Positions 45,651 to 53,978 of a DNA stretch of 64,000 nucleotides are shown in pieces. The DNA comes from Streptomyces davaonensis JCM 4913 (GTDB lineage Bacteria; Actinomycetota; Actinomycetes; Streptomycetales; Streptomycetaceae), in contig NC_020504.1 of the NCBI RefSeq assembly GCF_000349325.1, positions 2,700,053 to 2,764,052 of the forward strand, given 5' to 3'. Below the pieces are notes generated by a model. The model was not told the DNA's origin, made no database searches, and saw nothing but the letters and a program-made list of their open reading frames with translations. The translations under genes and the position numbers were made by a program. How positions within the stretch are numbered: the stretch's first letter is position 1; every line of letters starts with the position of its first letter.

Positions 45651-47918
45651 TCAAGTCTCGAGCGTCAGGCGGGGCTTGGGGGCGTCCGTGCGTCCCGTCT
45701 GGGGGCGGCGGCTGCCTGCGCGGTACGGGGCCGGCCAGGTCACGCCCAGGCCGTCGTAGGACTGTTCCGCCGCCGCGTGCAGGGTCCAGTGCGGGTCGTA
45801 GAGGTGGGGGCGGGCCAGGGCGCACAGGTCGGTGCGGCCCGCCAGGATCAGGGAGTTGACGTCGTCCCAGGAGGAGATCGCGCCGACCGCGATCACCGGG
45901 ACGCCGACGGTGTTGCGGATCCGGTCGGCGTACGGCGTCTGGTACGAGCGCCCGTACTCCGGTCGCTCCTCGGCCACGACCTGCCCGGTGGAGACGTCGA
46001 TGGCGTCGGCTCCGTGCGCGGCGAAGGCGCGGGCGATCTCCACGGCGTCCTCGGCCCCGGTGCCGCCCTCGGCCCAGTCCGTGGCGGATATACGGACGGT
46101 CATGGGCCGTTCCTCGGGCCATACGCCCCGGATCGCGTCGAAGACCTCCAGAGGGAAGCGCAGGCGCTTGTCCAGGGAACCGCCGTAGGCGTCCGTGCGG
46201 TGGTTGGTGAGCGGGGAGAGGAAGCCGGAGAGCAAGTAGCCGTGCGCGCAGTGCAGTTCGAGGAGGTCGAACCCGGCGCGGGCTGCCCGCCAGGCGGCGG
46301 AAGTGAACTGTTCGCGCAGGTCGTTGAGTTGGTCACGCGTCAGCTCGCTCGGGGTCTGGCTGTCCGGTCGGTACGGGATCGGGGAGGCGGCCACCAGGGG
46401 CCAGTTGCCGTCGGGCAGCGGCTCGTCGATGCCCTCCCACATCAGCTTGGTCGAGCCCTTGCGCCCGCTGTGCCCGAGCTGCACGCCGATCGCGGTGCCG
46501 GGTGCCTGCGCGTGCACGAAGTCGGTGATCCGCCGCCACCCCTCGGCCTGTTCACCGGTGTACAGGCCGGTGCAGCCGGGGGTGATCCTGCCCTCCGCGC
46601 TGACGCACACCATCTCCGTCATCACCAGACCGGCGCCGCCGAGGGCACGCGCGCCCAGGTGGACGAGGTGGAAGTCGCCGGGGAGGCCGTCGACGGCGGA
46701 GTACATGTCCATCGGTGAGACGACGACCCGGTTGCGCAGGGTCAGGTCGCGCAGCCGGAACGGGGTGAACATCGGTGGCGTACCGGGCGGGCAGCCGAAT
46801 TCCCGCTCCACCGACTCCGTGAAGCGGGCGTCGCGCAGCCGGAGGTTGTCGTGGGTGACGCGGCGGCTGCGGGTGAGGAGGTTGAAGGCGAACTGGCGGG
46901 GCGGCTGGCCGAGGTACAGGCCGAGGTTCTCGAACCACTCCAGGCTGGCGCGGGCGGCGCGCTGCGTGGAGGCGACGACCGGCTTGCGCTCCTCCTCGTA
47001 GGCCGCCAGCGCCCGCTCCACGGACGGCTGTTCCTCCAGGCAGGCGGCGAGGGCGAGGGCGTCCTCCACGGCGAGCTTGGTGCCGGAGCCGATGGAGAAG
47101 TGCGCGGTGTGGGCGGCATCGCCGAGCAGCACGATGTTCTCGTGCGACCAGTGTTCGTTGACGACCGTGCGGAAGGTGGTCCAGGCGGATTTGTTGGAGT
47201 GGAGGGGGTGTCCGCGCAGGGGGTCCGCGAAGATCTTGGCGCAGCGTTCGATGGAGTCGGGGACGTCCAGGTCCGCGAAGCCGGCGGCGCGCCAGACCTC
47301 CTCGCGCATTTCGATGATGACCGTCGAGGCATCGGGCGCGTAGGGGTAACCGTGCAGTTGCATCACGCCGTGTTCGGTCTCGGCGATCTCGAAGCGGAAG
47401 GCCTCGAAGGGGAAGTCGGTGGCCAGCCAGATGTAGCGGCAGTGGTGGGTGGTCACGTGGGGGCGGAACACATGGGCGTATGCCTCGCGGGTGGTGCTGT
47501 GCACACCGTCGGCGGCGATGACGAGGTCGTGGGTCTCGGCCAGCCAGGCGGGGTACGGGGCCTCGGAGTCGAAGCGGAGGTCCACGCCCAGGGCGCGGCA
47601 GCGGTTGTGCAGGATCTCCAGGAGACGCTTGCGGCCCAGGGCTGCGAAGCCGTGTCCTCCGGAGGTGTGGCGGGTGCCCCGGTGGGTGATGTCTATGTCG
47701 TCCCAGCGGGTGAAGTGGCGCTGTAGGGCTGCGTAGACCTGGGGGTCGGCGTGTTCGATGCCGCCCAGGGTTTCGTCGGAGAGGACCACTCCGAAGCCGA
47801 AGGTGTCGTCGGGGGCGTTGCGTTCCCAGACGGTGATTTCCCGGGCGGGGTCCAGGCGTTTCAGCAACGCTGCGGCGTAGAGCCCCCCAGGACCGCCACC
47901 GACAATCGCCACTCTCAT
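45651..47918 (-). CDS. Fused FAD monooxygenase / OYE-type reductase (2-aminobenzoyl-CoA or salicylyl-CoA type)
   Basis: 755 residues. N-terminal part (1-about 370) is a group A FAD monooxygenase: GGGPGGLYAAALLKR dinucleotide fold, ENIVLLGDAAHTAHFSIGSG second FAD motif. C-terminal part (about 385-755) is an old-yellow-enzyme FMN barrel: RNRVVVSPMDMYS, ELHCAHGYLLSGFLSPLTNHR (H..H substrate motif HCAH), VIAVGAISSW. This fusion is the hallmark of 2-aminobenzoyl-CoA monooxygenase/reductase, which hydroxylates and then dearomatises the ring; related proteins are called salicylyl-CoA 5-hydroxylase. Two bases after the hydratase stop. Confidence 0.9.
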   Translation of the reverse strand: MRVAIVGGGPGGLYAAALLKRLDPAREITVWERNAPDDTFGFGVVLSDETLGGIEHADPQVYAALQRHFTRWDDIDITHRGTRHTSGGHGFAALGRKRLLEILHNRCRALGVDLRFDSEAPYPAWLAETHDLVIAADGVHSTTREAYAHVFRPHVTTHHCRYIWLATDFPFEAFRFEIAETEHGVMQLHGYPYAPDASTVIIEMREEVWRAAGFADLDVPDSIERCAKIFADPLRGHPLHSNKSAWTTFRTVVNEHWSHENIVLLGDAAHTAHFSIGSGTKLAVEDALALAACLEEQPSVERALAAYEEERKPVVASTQRAARASLEWFENLGLYLGQPPRQFAFNLLTRSRRVTHDNLRLRDARFTESVEREFGCPPGTPPMFTPFRLRDLTLRNRVVVSPMDMYSAVDGLPGDFHLVHLGARALGGAGLVMTEMVCVSAEGRITPGCTGLYTGEQAEGWRRITDFVHAQAPGTAIGVQLGHSGRKGSTKLMWEGIDEPLPDGNWPLVAASPIPYRPDSQTPSELTRDQLNDLREQFTSAAWRAARAGFDLLELHCAHGYLLSGFLSPLTNHRTDAYGGSLDKRLRFPLEVFDAIRGVWPEERPMTVRISATDWAEGGTGAEDAVEIARAFAAHGADAIDVSTGQVVAEERPEYGRSYQTPYADRIRNTVGVPVIAVGAISSWDDVNSLILAGRTDLCALARPHLYDPHWTLHAAAEQSYDGLGVTWPAPYRAGSRRPQTGRTDAPKPRLTLET

Positions 47919-47920
47919 GG

Positions 47921-48748
47921 TCAGCGCCCCTTCCACTTCGGAGGGCGCTTTGCCGTGAACGCCTTGTGGAACTCCGCGTAGTCCTCCCCCGTCATCAACA
48001 GGGCCTGCGTTGCCGCGTCCATCTCCACCGCCGCCGCCAGCGGCATGTCCAGCTCCGCCGTCAGCAGCGCCTTCGTCTGGGCGTACGCCAGTGCCGGGCC
48101 CTCGGACAGGCGGCGGGCCAGAGTCGCCGCCGCCTCGTCCGCTCCGCCTTCCTCCGTCAGTTCGCTGATCAGGCCGATGCGCTCCGCCTCGGGGGCGTGC
48201 ACCGGCTCGCCCAGCATCAGCAGGCGGGTCGCATGGCCGAGGCCCACGACGCGGGGCAGGAGATACGCCGCGCCCATGTCGCCGCCGGACAGGCCGACCC
48301 GGGTGAAGAGGAAGGCGAAGCGAGCCGTCGGATCGGCCACTCTGAAGTCCGACGCCAGCGCGAGTACCGCCCCCGCGCCCGCCGCCACACCGTGGATCGC
48401 GGCGATCACCGGGAACGGGCACTCCCGGATCGCCCGCACCACCTGGCCGGTCATCCGGTTGAAGTCCAGCAGTTGGGCCGTGTCCATGGAGAGGGTCTCG
48501 CCGATGATCTCGTCCACGTCACCGCCGGAGCAGAATCCGCGCCCCTCCCCGGCCAGCACCAGGGCCCGTACCGCCCGCTCCCGGGACAGCTCGGCGAGGA
48601 GGTCGCGCAGGTCGGCGTAGGCGCCGAAGGTGAGGGCGTTGAGCTTCTCCGGGCGGGCGAGAGTGACCGTGGCGACGCCGTCGGTGAGCTCCACACGCAG
48701 ATGCCGCCAGCGTTCGGTGCGGGCGGCGGAGCCGGTGAAGGGACTCAT
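47921..48748 (-). CDS. Enoyl-CoA hydratase/isomerase family protein
   Basis: 275 residues, crotonase fold: LARPEKLNALTFGAYADLRD, oxyanion segments AGEGRGFCSGGDVDEI and HGVAAGAGAVLALASDFRVA, then FTRVGLSGGDMGAAYLLPR. Probably hydrates or opens the ring of a cyclic acyl-CoA made by the fused monooxygenase/reductase encoded just downstream. Confidence 0.9.
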   Translation of the reverse strand: MSPFTGSAARTERWRHLRVELTDGVATVTLARPEKLNALTFGAYADLRDLLAELSRERAVRALVLAGEGRGFCSGGDVDEIIGETLSMDTAQLLDFNRMTGQVVRAIRECPFPVIAAIHGVAAGAGAVLALASDFRVADPTARFAFLFTRVGLSGGDMGAAYLLPRVVGLGHATRLLMLGEPVHAPEAERIGLISELTEEGGADEAAATLARRLSEGPALAYAQTKALLTAELDMPLAAAVEMDAATQALLMTGEDYAEFHKAFTAKRPPKWKGR

Positions 48749-49041
48749 GGCGGGCGGCCTCCTCGGGCGGACTGCGGGCGGCGCTGTCTCACTGAGGTCT
48801 ACCCCTCGAAGTTATCACCCATCCGTGACTGTCGTCAGGATGGCGCGATACGTCACCGTCGCGACCTGGGTGTCACGGATCGTCGACGCCCCGGTAACGG
48901 TGGGATCAGGCGTGCGAGGCGAGGCGTTCACCCGGGTAAGCCGCTCGCTACGGGGCCGAAGGTCCCGGACGGTGCCCGACTGAGGACTCTGCTGGCGGGC
49001 GCCGTACCATTCATAAGGTTGAAAGCAGCGCAGGCTGCTTG
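48749..49041. other. Intergenic region without a recognised gene
   Basis: 293 bp between the divergent hydratase and HATPase genes. No plausible coding frame; must hold both promoters, but I see no clear consensus element. Confidence 0.5.
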
Positions 49042-49494
49042 ATGAACGGACCCGCCGTGCACGATCGCCTCCCCTCCCCCGCCTCCTGGCGCATCGCACT
49101 GCCGCACACCACCGCGGCGGTGCCGGTCGCACGCGCCCTGGTCCGTACCGCGCTGGCCGAGCTGGAGCACAGCGCCGACGGCGACACCGCCGAGCTGCTG
49201 ACCGCCGAGCTGGTCGCGAACGCCGTGGAGCACGCGGCGGGCGAGGGGCCCATAGAGCTGGTGGTGGAGCTGTTGCCGACCGGCTGCCAGGTCGAGGTCC
49301 ACGACCCGGACCCGGCACCGCCGGGGAATCTCACGCACCCGAGCGACGGAGAGCCCGACCCCTGGCAGGAGCACGGCCGGGGGCTGCTGCTGATCCGAGC
49401 CCTCAGCTCATCCTGCGGCCACCGGCCGACTGCGTCGGGCAAGGCCGTGTGGTTCCGGTTGCCGACGGTGCCGACACAGCGCCGGCCACGGTAG
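49042..49494 (+). CDS. ATP-binding protein, anti-sigma-kinase (HATPase_c_2) type
   Basis: 150 residues of the RsbW/SpoIIAB-like family so abundant in Streptomyces: AELLTAELVANAVEHA is the N box and HGRGLLLIRALSSSCGHRP the G box. No adjacent sigma factor or anti-anti-sigma gene, so it is an orphan switch protein. Start uncertain: ATG 49042 or GTG 49056, neither with a good RBS. Confidence 0.85.
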   Translation: MNGPAVHDRLPSPASWRIALPHTTAAVPVARALVRTALAELEHSADGDTAELLTAELVANAVEHAAGEGPIELVVELLPTGCQVEVHDPDPAPPGNLTHPSDGEPDPWQEHGRGLLLIRALSSSCGHRPTASGKAVWFRLPTVPTQRRPR

Positions 49495-49564
49495 CGCCCC
49501 TAGGGGCGCGGGGAACTGCGCGACCGGCCACAGCCGGCCGGCAGTCGGCACACAACGCGAACCC

Positions 49565-50593
49565 CTACGACGCCCTGCGCCCCCGACCCAGCGTAGCGAC
49601 GAGCACCGCCTTGATCGTGTGCATCCGGTTCTCCGCCTCGTCGAAGACCACCGAGTGCGACGACTCGAAGACCTCGTCCGTGACCTCCAGCGAGTCCAGC
49701 CCATGGGTCTCGAAGATCTCGGCGCCCACCTTCGTACCCAGGTCATGGAAGGCCGGGAGGCAGTGCAGGAACTTCACGTCCGGGTTGCCGGTGGCCCGCA
49801 GGACGTCCATGGTCACCGCGTACGGGACCAGCGCCTTGATCCGCTCGTCCCAGACCTCCTTGGGCTCGCCCATGGAGACCCAGACGTCGGTGGCGACGTA
49901 GTCCGCGCCCAGGACGCCCTCCGCCACCGACTCGGTGAGGGTGATCGCAGCGCCGCTGCCCTCGGCCAGCCGCCGCGCCTCGGCGACGACCTCCTCGTTC
50001 GGCCAGTACGCCTTCGGCGCGACGATCCGGACGTCCATGCCGAGCAGGGCGCCGGTGATCAGGTAGGAGTTGCCCATGTTGAAGCGGGCGTCACCGAGGT
50101 AGGCGAAGGAGATGCCGTCGTCCAGGGTCTTCGGGGTGTGCTCCAGCATCGTCAGGACGTCGGCGAGCATCTGGGTGGGGTGCCAGTCGTCGGTGAGGCC
50201 GTTGTAGACCGGCACCCCCGCATACGCGGCCAGCTCCTCGACCTTCTCCTGGCTGTCCCCGCGATACTCGATGGCGTCGAACATCCGCCCGAGCACCCGC
50301 CCGGTGTCCTTGACCGACTCCTTGTGCCCGATCTGCGAGCCGGAGGGGTCGAGATACGTCGTGGAGGCGCCCTGGTCGGCGGCGGCGACCTCGAAGGCGC
50401 AGCGGGTGCGGGTGGACGTCTTCTCGAAGACCAGCGCGATGTTCCGGCCGCGCAGGTACTGGATCTCGGTCCCGGCCTTCTTCGCGGCCTTCAGCTCGGC
50501 GGCCAGCTCGATCAGACCGCGGAACTCCTCCTCGGTGAAGTCCAGCTCCTTGAGGAAGTGGCGGCCGGCGAGGGCGGTCGGGACTGTCGCCAT
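49565..50593 (-). CDS. argF: Ornithine carbamoyltransferase
   Basis: 342 residues. Carbamoyl phosphate loop [28 protein letters not shown], and ornithine loop HCLPAFHD. Lies downstream of arginine deiminase on the same strand, so it may work catabolically (citrulline phosphorolysis) as well as or instead of in arginine synthesis; no carbamate kinase gene is nearby. Confidence 0.96.
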   Translation of the reverse strand: MATVPTALAGRHFLKELDFTEEEFRGLIELAAELKAAKKAGTEIQYLRGRNIALVFEKTSTRTRCAFEVAAADQGASTTYLDPSGSQIGHKESVKDTGRVLGRMFDAIEYRGDSQEKVEELAAYAGVPVYNGLTDDWHPTQMLADVLTMLEHTPKTLDDGISFAYLGDARFNMGNSYLITGALLGMDVRIVAPKAYWPNEEVVAEARRLAEGSGAAITLTESVAEGVLGADYVATDVWVSMGEPKEVWDERIKALVPYAVTMDVLRATGNPDVKFLHCLPAFHDLGTKVGAEIFETHGLDSLEVTDEVFESSHSVVFDEAENRMHTIKAVLVATLGRGRRAS

Positions 50594-50650
50594 GGGGGCG
50601 CTCCAGAGTGATGTGAACACAAGACCTTGGAAGTCTATACGACGTTCCAC

Positions 50651-50692
50651 ATTTCTATACAGGCCCCCGCTATTTCTATACAGGCCCCCGCT
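50651..50692. repeat. 21-bp perfect tandem duplication at the arcA 3' end
   Basis: Two exact 21-base copies, 50651-50671 and 50672-50692 (each starts ATTTCTATACAGG). The arcA stop codon (50676-50678) lies in the right-hand copy. Because the unit is a multiple of three and carries the stop, the protein's last residues are kept. Confidence 0.95.
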
Positions 50693-51899
50693 CGACCGGG
50701 CAGCTCATGCACCGCGGGCCGCCCCTCCCCCGCCCCAGCTCGCTCCCCGGGATCTCGATGACCTCGATGCCCTGCTTGCGCAGGTGAGTGTTGGTGGTGG
50801 AGTTGCGCTCATAGGCCACGACCACGCCGGGCTCGACCGCGAGGACATTGCAGCCGTCGTCCCACTGCTCACGCTCGGCCGCGTGCACATCCTGCGTGGC
50901 GGTCAGCACCCGGATCTCGCTCAGGCCGAGCGCGGCGGCGATCGCGCGGTGCATGTGCTCCGGCGGGTGGTCGGTGACCTTGAGCTCCTTGCCGTCGACG
51001 CCCGGTTCGATGGTGTACGAGCGGAGCATGCCGAGCCCGGCGTACTGGGTGAAGGTGTCGCCGTCGACCATCGTCATCACTGTGTCGAGGTGCATGAAGG
51101 CCCGCCGCTTGGGCATGTCGAGCGCCACGATCGACTCGGCGGAGCCCGCGGCGAACAGTTTGTGGGCGAGCATCTCGACGGCCTGCGGGGTGGTTCTCTC
51201 ACTCATCCCGATCAGCACGGCGCCGTTGCCGATCACCAGCACATCGCCGCCCTCGATGGTCGAGGGATAGTCGGCCTGACCCTCGGACCAGACATGGAAC
51301 GTTTCCTCGCGGAACAGCGGGTGGTGCCGGTAGATCGCCTCGAAGTGCACGGTCTCGCGCTGGCGGGCGGGCCAGCGCATCGCGTTGACCGAGACGCCGT
51401 CGTAGATCCAGGCGGAGGTGTCCCGGGTGAAGAGGTGGTTGGGGAGCGGGGCGAGGAGGAAGTCGTCGAGGTCCATGGCGTGGAAGCGCACGGAGGTCGG
51501 TTCCGGGTGGGCGCCCAGGAACTCCCGCTTGGTCATGCCGCCGACCAGGGCCTCCGCCAGCTCGGGGGCGGGCAGGTTCTCGAAGGCGGCGCGCAGATGG
51601 TCGGTGGCGAGGACGCCGTACTCCTTCTCGTCGAAGACGCGGTCCAGGACGAGGGTGCGGGCCGCCGGGATCGCCAGAGCCTCGGTGAGCAGGTCGCCGA
51701 AGAGGTGGACGGTGACACCGCGGTCGCGCAGGACGTCGGCGAAGCCGTCGTGCTCGGCGCGCGCCCGGCGCACCCAGAGCACATCGTCGAAGAGCAGCGC
51801 GTCCTTGTTGCTGGGGGTGAGCCTTTTGAGCTCCAGATCCGGCCGGTGCAGGATGACGCGGCTGAGCCGCCCGGCCTCGGAGTCGACGTGGAATCCCAT
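50676..51899 (-). CDS. arcA: Arginine deiminase
   Basis: 407 residues. Guanidino-modifying fold: [19 protein letters not shown] at the front, [34 protein letters not shown], and the catalytic Cys in [15 protein letters not shown] at the C-terminus. Hydrolyses arginine to citrulline and ammonia. With argF 82 bp downstream it forms a two-gene arginine catabolic unit. Start ATG 51899, AGGA upstream. Confidence 0.95.
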   Translation of the reverse strand: MGFHVDSEAGRLSRVILHRPDLELKRLTPSNKDALLFDDVLWVRRARAEHDGFADVLRDRGVTVHLFGDLLTEALAIPAARTLVLDRVFDEKEYGVLATDHLRAAFENLPAPELAEALVGGMTKREFLGAHPEPTSVRFHAMDLDDFLLAPLPNHLFTRDTSAWIYDGVSVNAMRWPARQRETVHFEAIYRHHPLFREETFHVWSEGQADYPSTIEGGDVLVIGNGAVLIGMSERTTPQAVEMLAHKLFAAGSAESIVALDMPKRRAFMHLDTVMTMVDGDTFTQYAGLGMLRSYTIEPGVDGKELKVTDHPPEHMHRAIAAALGLSEIRVLTATQDVHAAEREQWDDGCNVLAVEPGVVVAYERNSTTNTHLRKQGIEVIEIPGSELGRGRGGPRCMSCPVERGPV

Positions 51900-51979
51900 G
51901 CCTCCATCCTGACCACCAGGGGCGATATTCACCCCCTTCTTGACCACTTCCCTCGCAAACCCTGCCGATTCTCGTCCTC

Positions 51980-52008
51980 TTGACGACAAGCGCGCCTCCA
52001 CTTATCGT
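51980..52008 (+). promoter_or_regulatory. Promoter of the SPFH operon
   Basis: TTGACG (51980-51985), 17-bp spacer, TATCGT (52003-52008). An inverted repeat TCGTC-N5-GACGA (52005-52019) overlaps the start point and could be an operator. Confidence 0.55.
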
Positions 52009-52040
52009 CGGTATGACGAAAATCTGCGAGGGGGTCGCTC

Positions 52041-53081
52041 ATGGCCGACATCACCCGGCGCCTCGGCTGGCGCCATCTGCGGGGCGCGCCGACGGCGCAC
52101 ATCCGGCACCACCGCTCGGGCAAGCTGGCGCACGACGGGCCCGGGATCAGCTTCTGGTTCCGGTCGCTGAGCGCCGCGCTGTCCGAAGTCCCGGTCGACG
52201 ACCAGGAGTTGGCGATGACCTTCCATGCCCGTACGGCCGACTTCCAGGACGTGGCGGTACAGGCGACGGTGACGTATCGCGTCAGCGATCCGGCCGTGGC
52301 CGCCGCCCGGCTGGACTTCTCCATCGACCCCGACACCGGGGCCTGGCGCGGCACCCCGCTGGAGCAGCTCGGCACGCTGCTGACCGAGACGGCCCAGCAG
52401 CACGCGCTTGACGTCCTGGCCCGTACGCCGCTCGCGGCGGCCCTGGTGGACGGGGTGAGTGCGGTCCGGGAACGGGTCGCCGCGGGCCTCGCCGCCGAGC
52501 CGCGACTGCCCGCCACCGGCATCGAGATCGTGGCCGTGCGCGTGGTGGCCCTGCGTCCGGAGCCGGAGGTCGAGCGGGCCCTGAAAACGCCGGCCCGTGA
52601 GCTGATCCAGCAAGAGGCCGACCGGGCCACCTACGAACGACGCGCCGTCGCCGTCGAGCGGGAGCGCGCCATCGCCGAGAACGAACTGGCCAGCCAGATC
52701 GAACTCGCCCGCCGCGAGGAGCAGTTGGTCGAACAGCGCGGCACCAACGAACGCCGCAAGGCGCAGGAACAGGCGGCGGCCGACGCGGTGCGCGCCGAGG
52801 CGGAGGCCGCGCGGGCGGTACGGCTCGCCGATGCCGAGGCCACCCGGTCGGTACGGCTCGCGCGCGCCGAGGCCGAGGGTGCCCGTGCGGTGGGCGAGGC
52901 GAAGGCCGAGGCGCAGGCCGCCTGGCTGCGGGTGCACGCCGAGGTGGACGTCGCCGTCCTGCGCGCCCTGACCGGGACGCGGCTCGCGGAGAACCTGCCC
53001 CGGGTGGACAGCGTCACGATCTCGCCGGACGTGCTCACCGGACTGCTCGCCAAGCTCGGCGGCGACGGGGAGCGGGCGTGA
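52041..53081 (+). CDS. SPFH/band 7 domain protein
   Basis: 346 residues. SPFH domain at about residues 20-175 (VPVDDQELAMTFHARTADFQ; QATVTYRVSDP), then a long charged coiled coil (about 180-305, Ala/Glu/Arg heptads) and a short C-terminal tail. No N-terminal membrane helix is present, unlike prohibitin or flotillin, so membrane contact would be peripheral. GAGGGGG precedes ATG 52041. The stop overlaps the NAD-kinase-like gene (GTGA). Confidence 0.85.
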   Translation: MADITRRLGWRHLRGAPTAHIRHHRSGKLAHDGPGISFWFRSLSAALSEVPVDDQELAMTFHARTADFQDVAVQATVTYRVSDPAVAAARLDFSIDPDTGAWRGTPLEQLGTLLTETAQQHALDVLARTPLAAALVDGVSAVRERVAAGLAAEPRLPATGIEIVAVRVVALRPEPEVERALKTPARELIQQEADRATYERRAVAVERERAIAENELASQIELARREEQLVEQRGTNERRKAQEQAAADAVRAEAEAARAVRLADAEATRSVRLARAEAEGARAVGEAKAEAQAAWLRVHAEVDVAVLRALTGTRLAENLPRVDSVTISPDVLTGLLAKLGGDGERA

Positions 53082-53971
53082 GCCTCGCGCCGCGCGCCGT
53101 GCTGGTCCATCGCACCACGGAGTACGAGGAGTTGGTGGCCCGGCACGGCACGCACGGGCAGGCCGCCTACTTCCTGCGCTCCCGGGGCCGGGACATCGAG
53201 GAGGTCGCCGAACGGCACCACCGCACCCGACGGGCGCTGGCCGAGGTGGTCTCCGCGATCCCGCTGACCTGGCGTCAGGCCCGGGTCGAGCGCGCGGACC
53301 TGGACCGCTTCCTGTTCGCGCCGCAGGACGTGGTGGTCGTGGTCGGCCAGGACGGGCTCGTCGCGAACGTCGCCAAGTATCTGGCGGGGCAGCCGGTCAT
53401 CGGCATCGACAGCGATCCCGGGCGCAACCCGGGTGTCCTGGTACGGCACCGGCCCGCCGATGCGGCAAAGCTGCTGGCCTCATCCGGAACGACTCCTGCC
53501 GACGAACTCACCATGGTCGAGGCCGTCGCCGACGACACCCAGCGCCTGGTCGCGCTGAACGAGATCTATCTGGGTGCCGCCGGACACCAGACGGCCCGCT
53601 ATCGCCTGGGCCTGGAGGACGACGGGGGTGTCGTCGAGGCCCAGGCCTCGTCCGGGGTGCTGGTCGGCACCGGGACGGGGGCGACCGGCTGGCTCCGGTC
53701 GGTGTGGCAGGACCGGGGAGGGCGGCTGCGGCTGCCCTCCCCGGCGGAGGAACGCCTGCTGTGGTTCGTCCGCGAGGCCTGGCCCTCCCCGGCCACCGGG
53801 ACGTCCCTGGTGGCCGGGGAGCTGACCGCCGCGGCCCACCTCACCCTCACCGTCGAGTCCGAACGCCTGGTGGCCTTCGGAGACGGCATGGAGACCGACT
53901 CGCTGGAGCTGACCTGGGGACAGTCGGTGCGGGTCGGGGTGTGCCGGGAGCGGCTGCGGCTGGCCGGCTAG
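53078..53971 (+). CDS. NAD-kinase-like protein
   Basis: 297 residues, fold of the NAD kinase/diacylglycerol kinase superfamily: QDVVVVVGQDGLVANVAKYL (at the place of the GGDGT motif), VIGIDSDPGRNPGVL, LNEIYLGAAGH (NE pair), and GVLVGTGTGATGW. The usual GGDGT is replaced by GQDGL, so the phosphate donor site may be altered. Coupled to the SPFH gene. Converges on pnkp with a 7-bp gap. Confidence 0.8.
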   Translation: MSLAPRAVLVHRTTEYEELVARHGTHGQAAYFLRSRGRDIEEVAERHHRTRRALAEVVSAIPLTWRQARVERADLDRFLFAPQDVVVVVGQDGLVANVAKYLAGQPVIGIDSDPGRNPGVLVRHRPADAAKLLASSGTTPADELTMVEAVADDTQRLVALNEIYLGAAGHQTARYRLGLEDDGGVVEAQASSGVLVGTGTGATGWLRSVWQDRGGRLRLPSPAEERLLWFVREAWPSPATGTSLVAGELTAAAHLTLTVESERLVAFGDGMETDSLELTWGQSVRVGVCRERLRLAG

Positions 53972-53978
53972 TGCCCGG

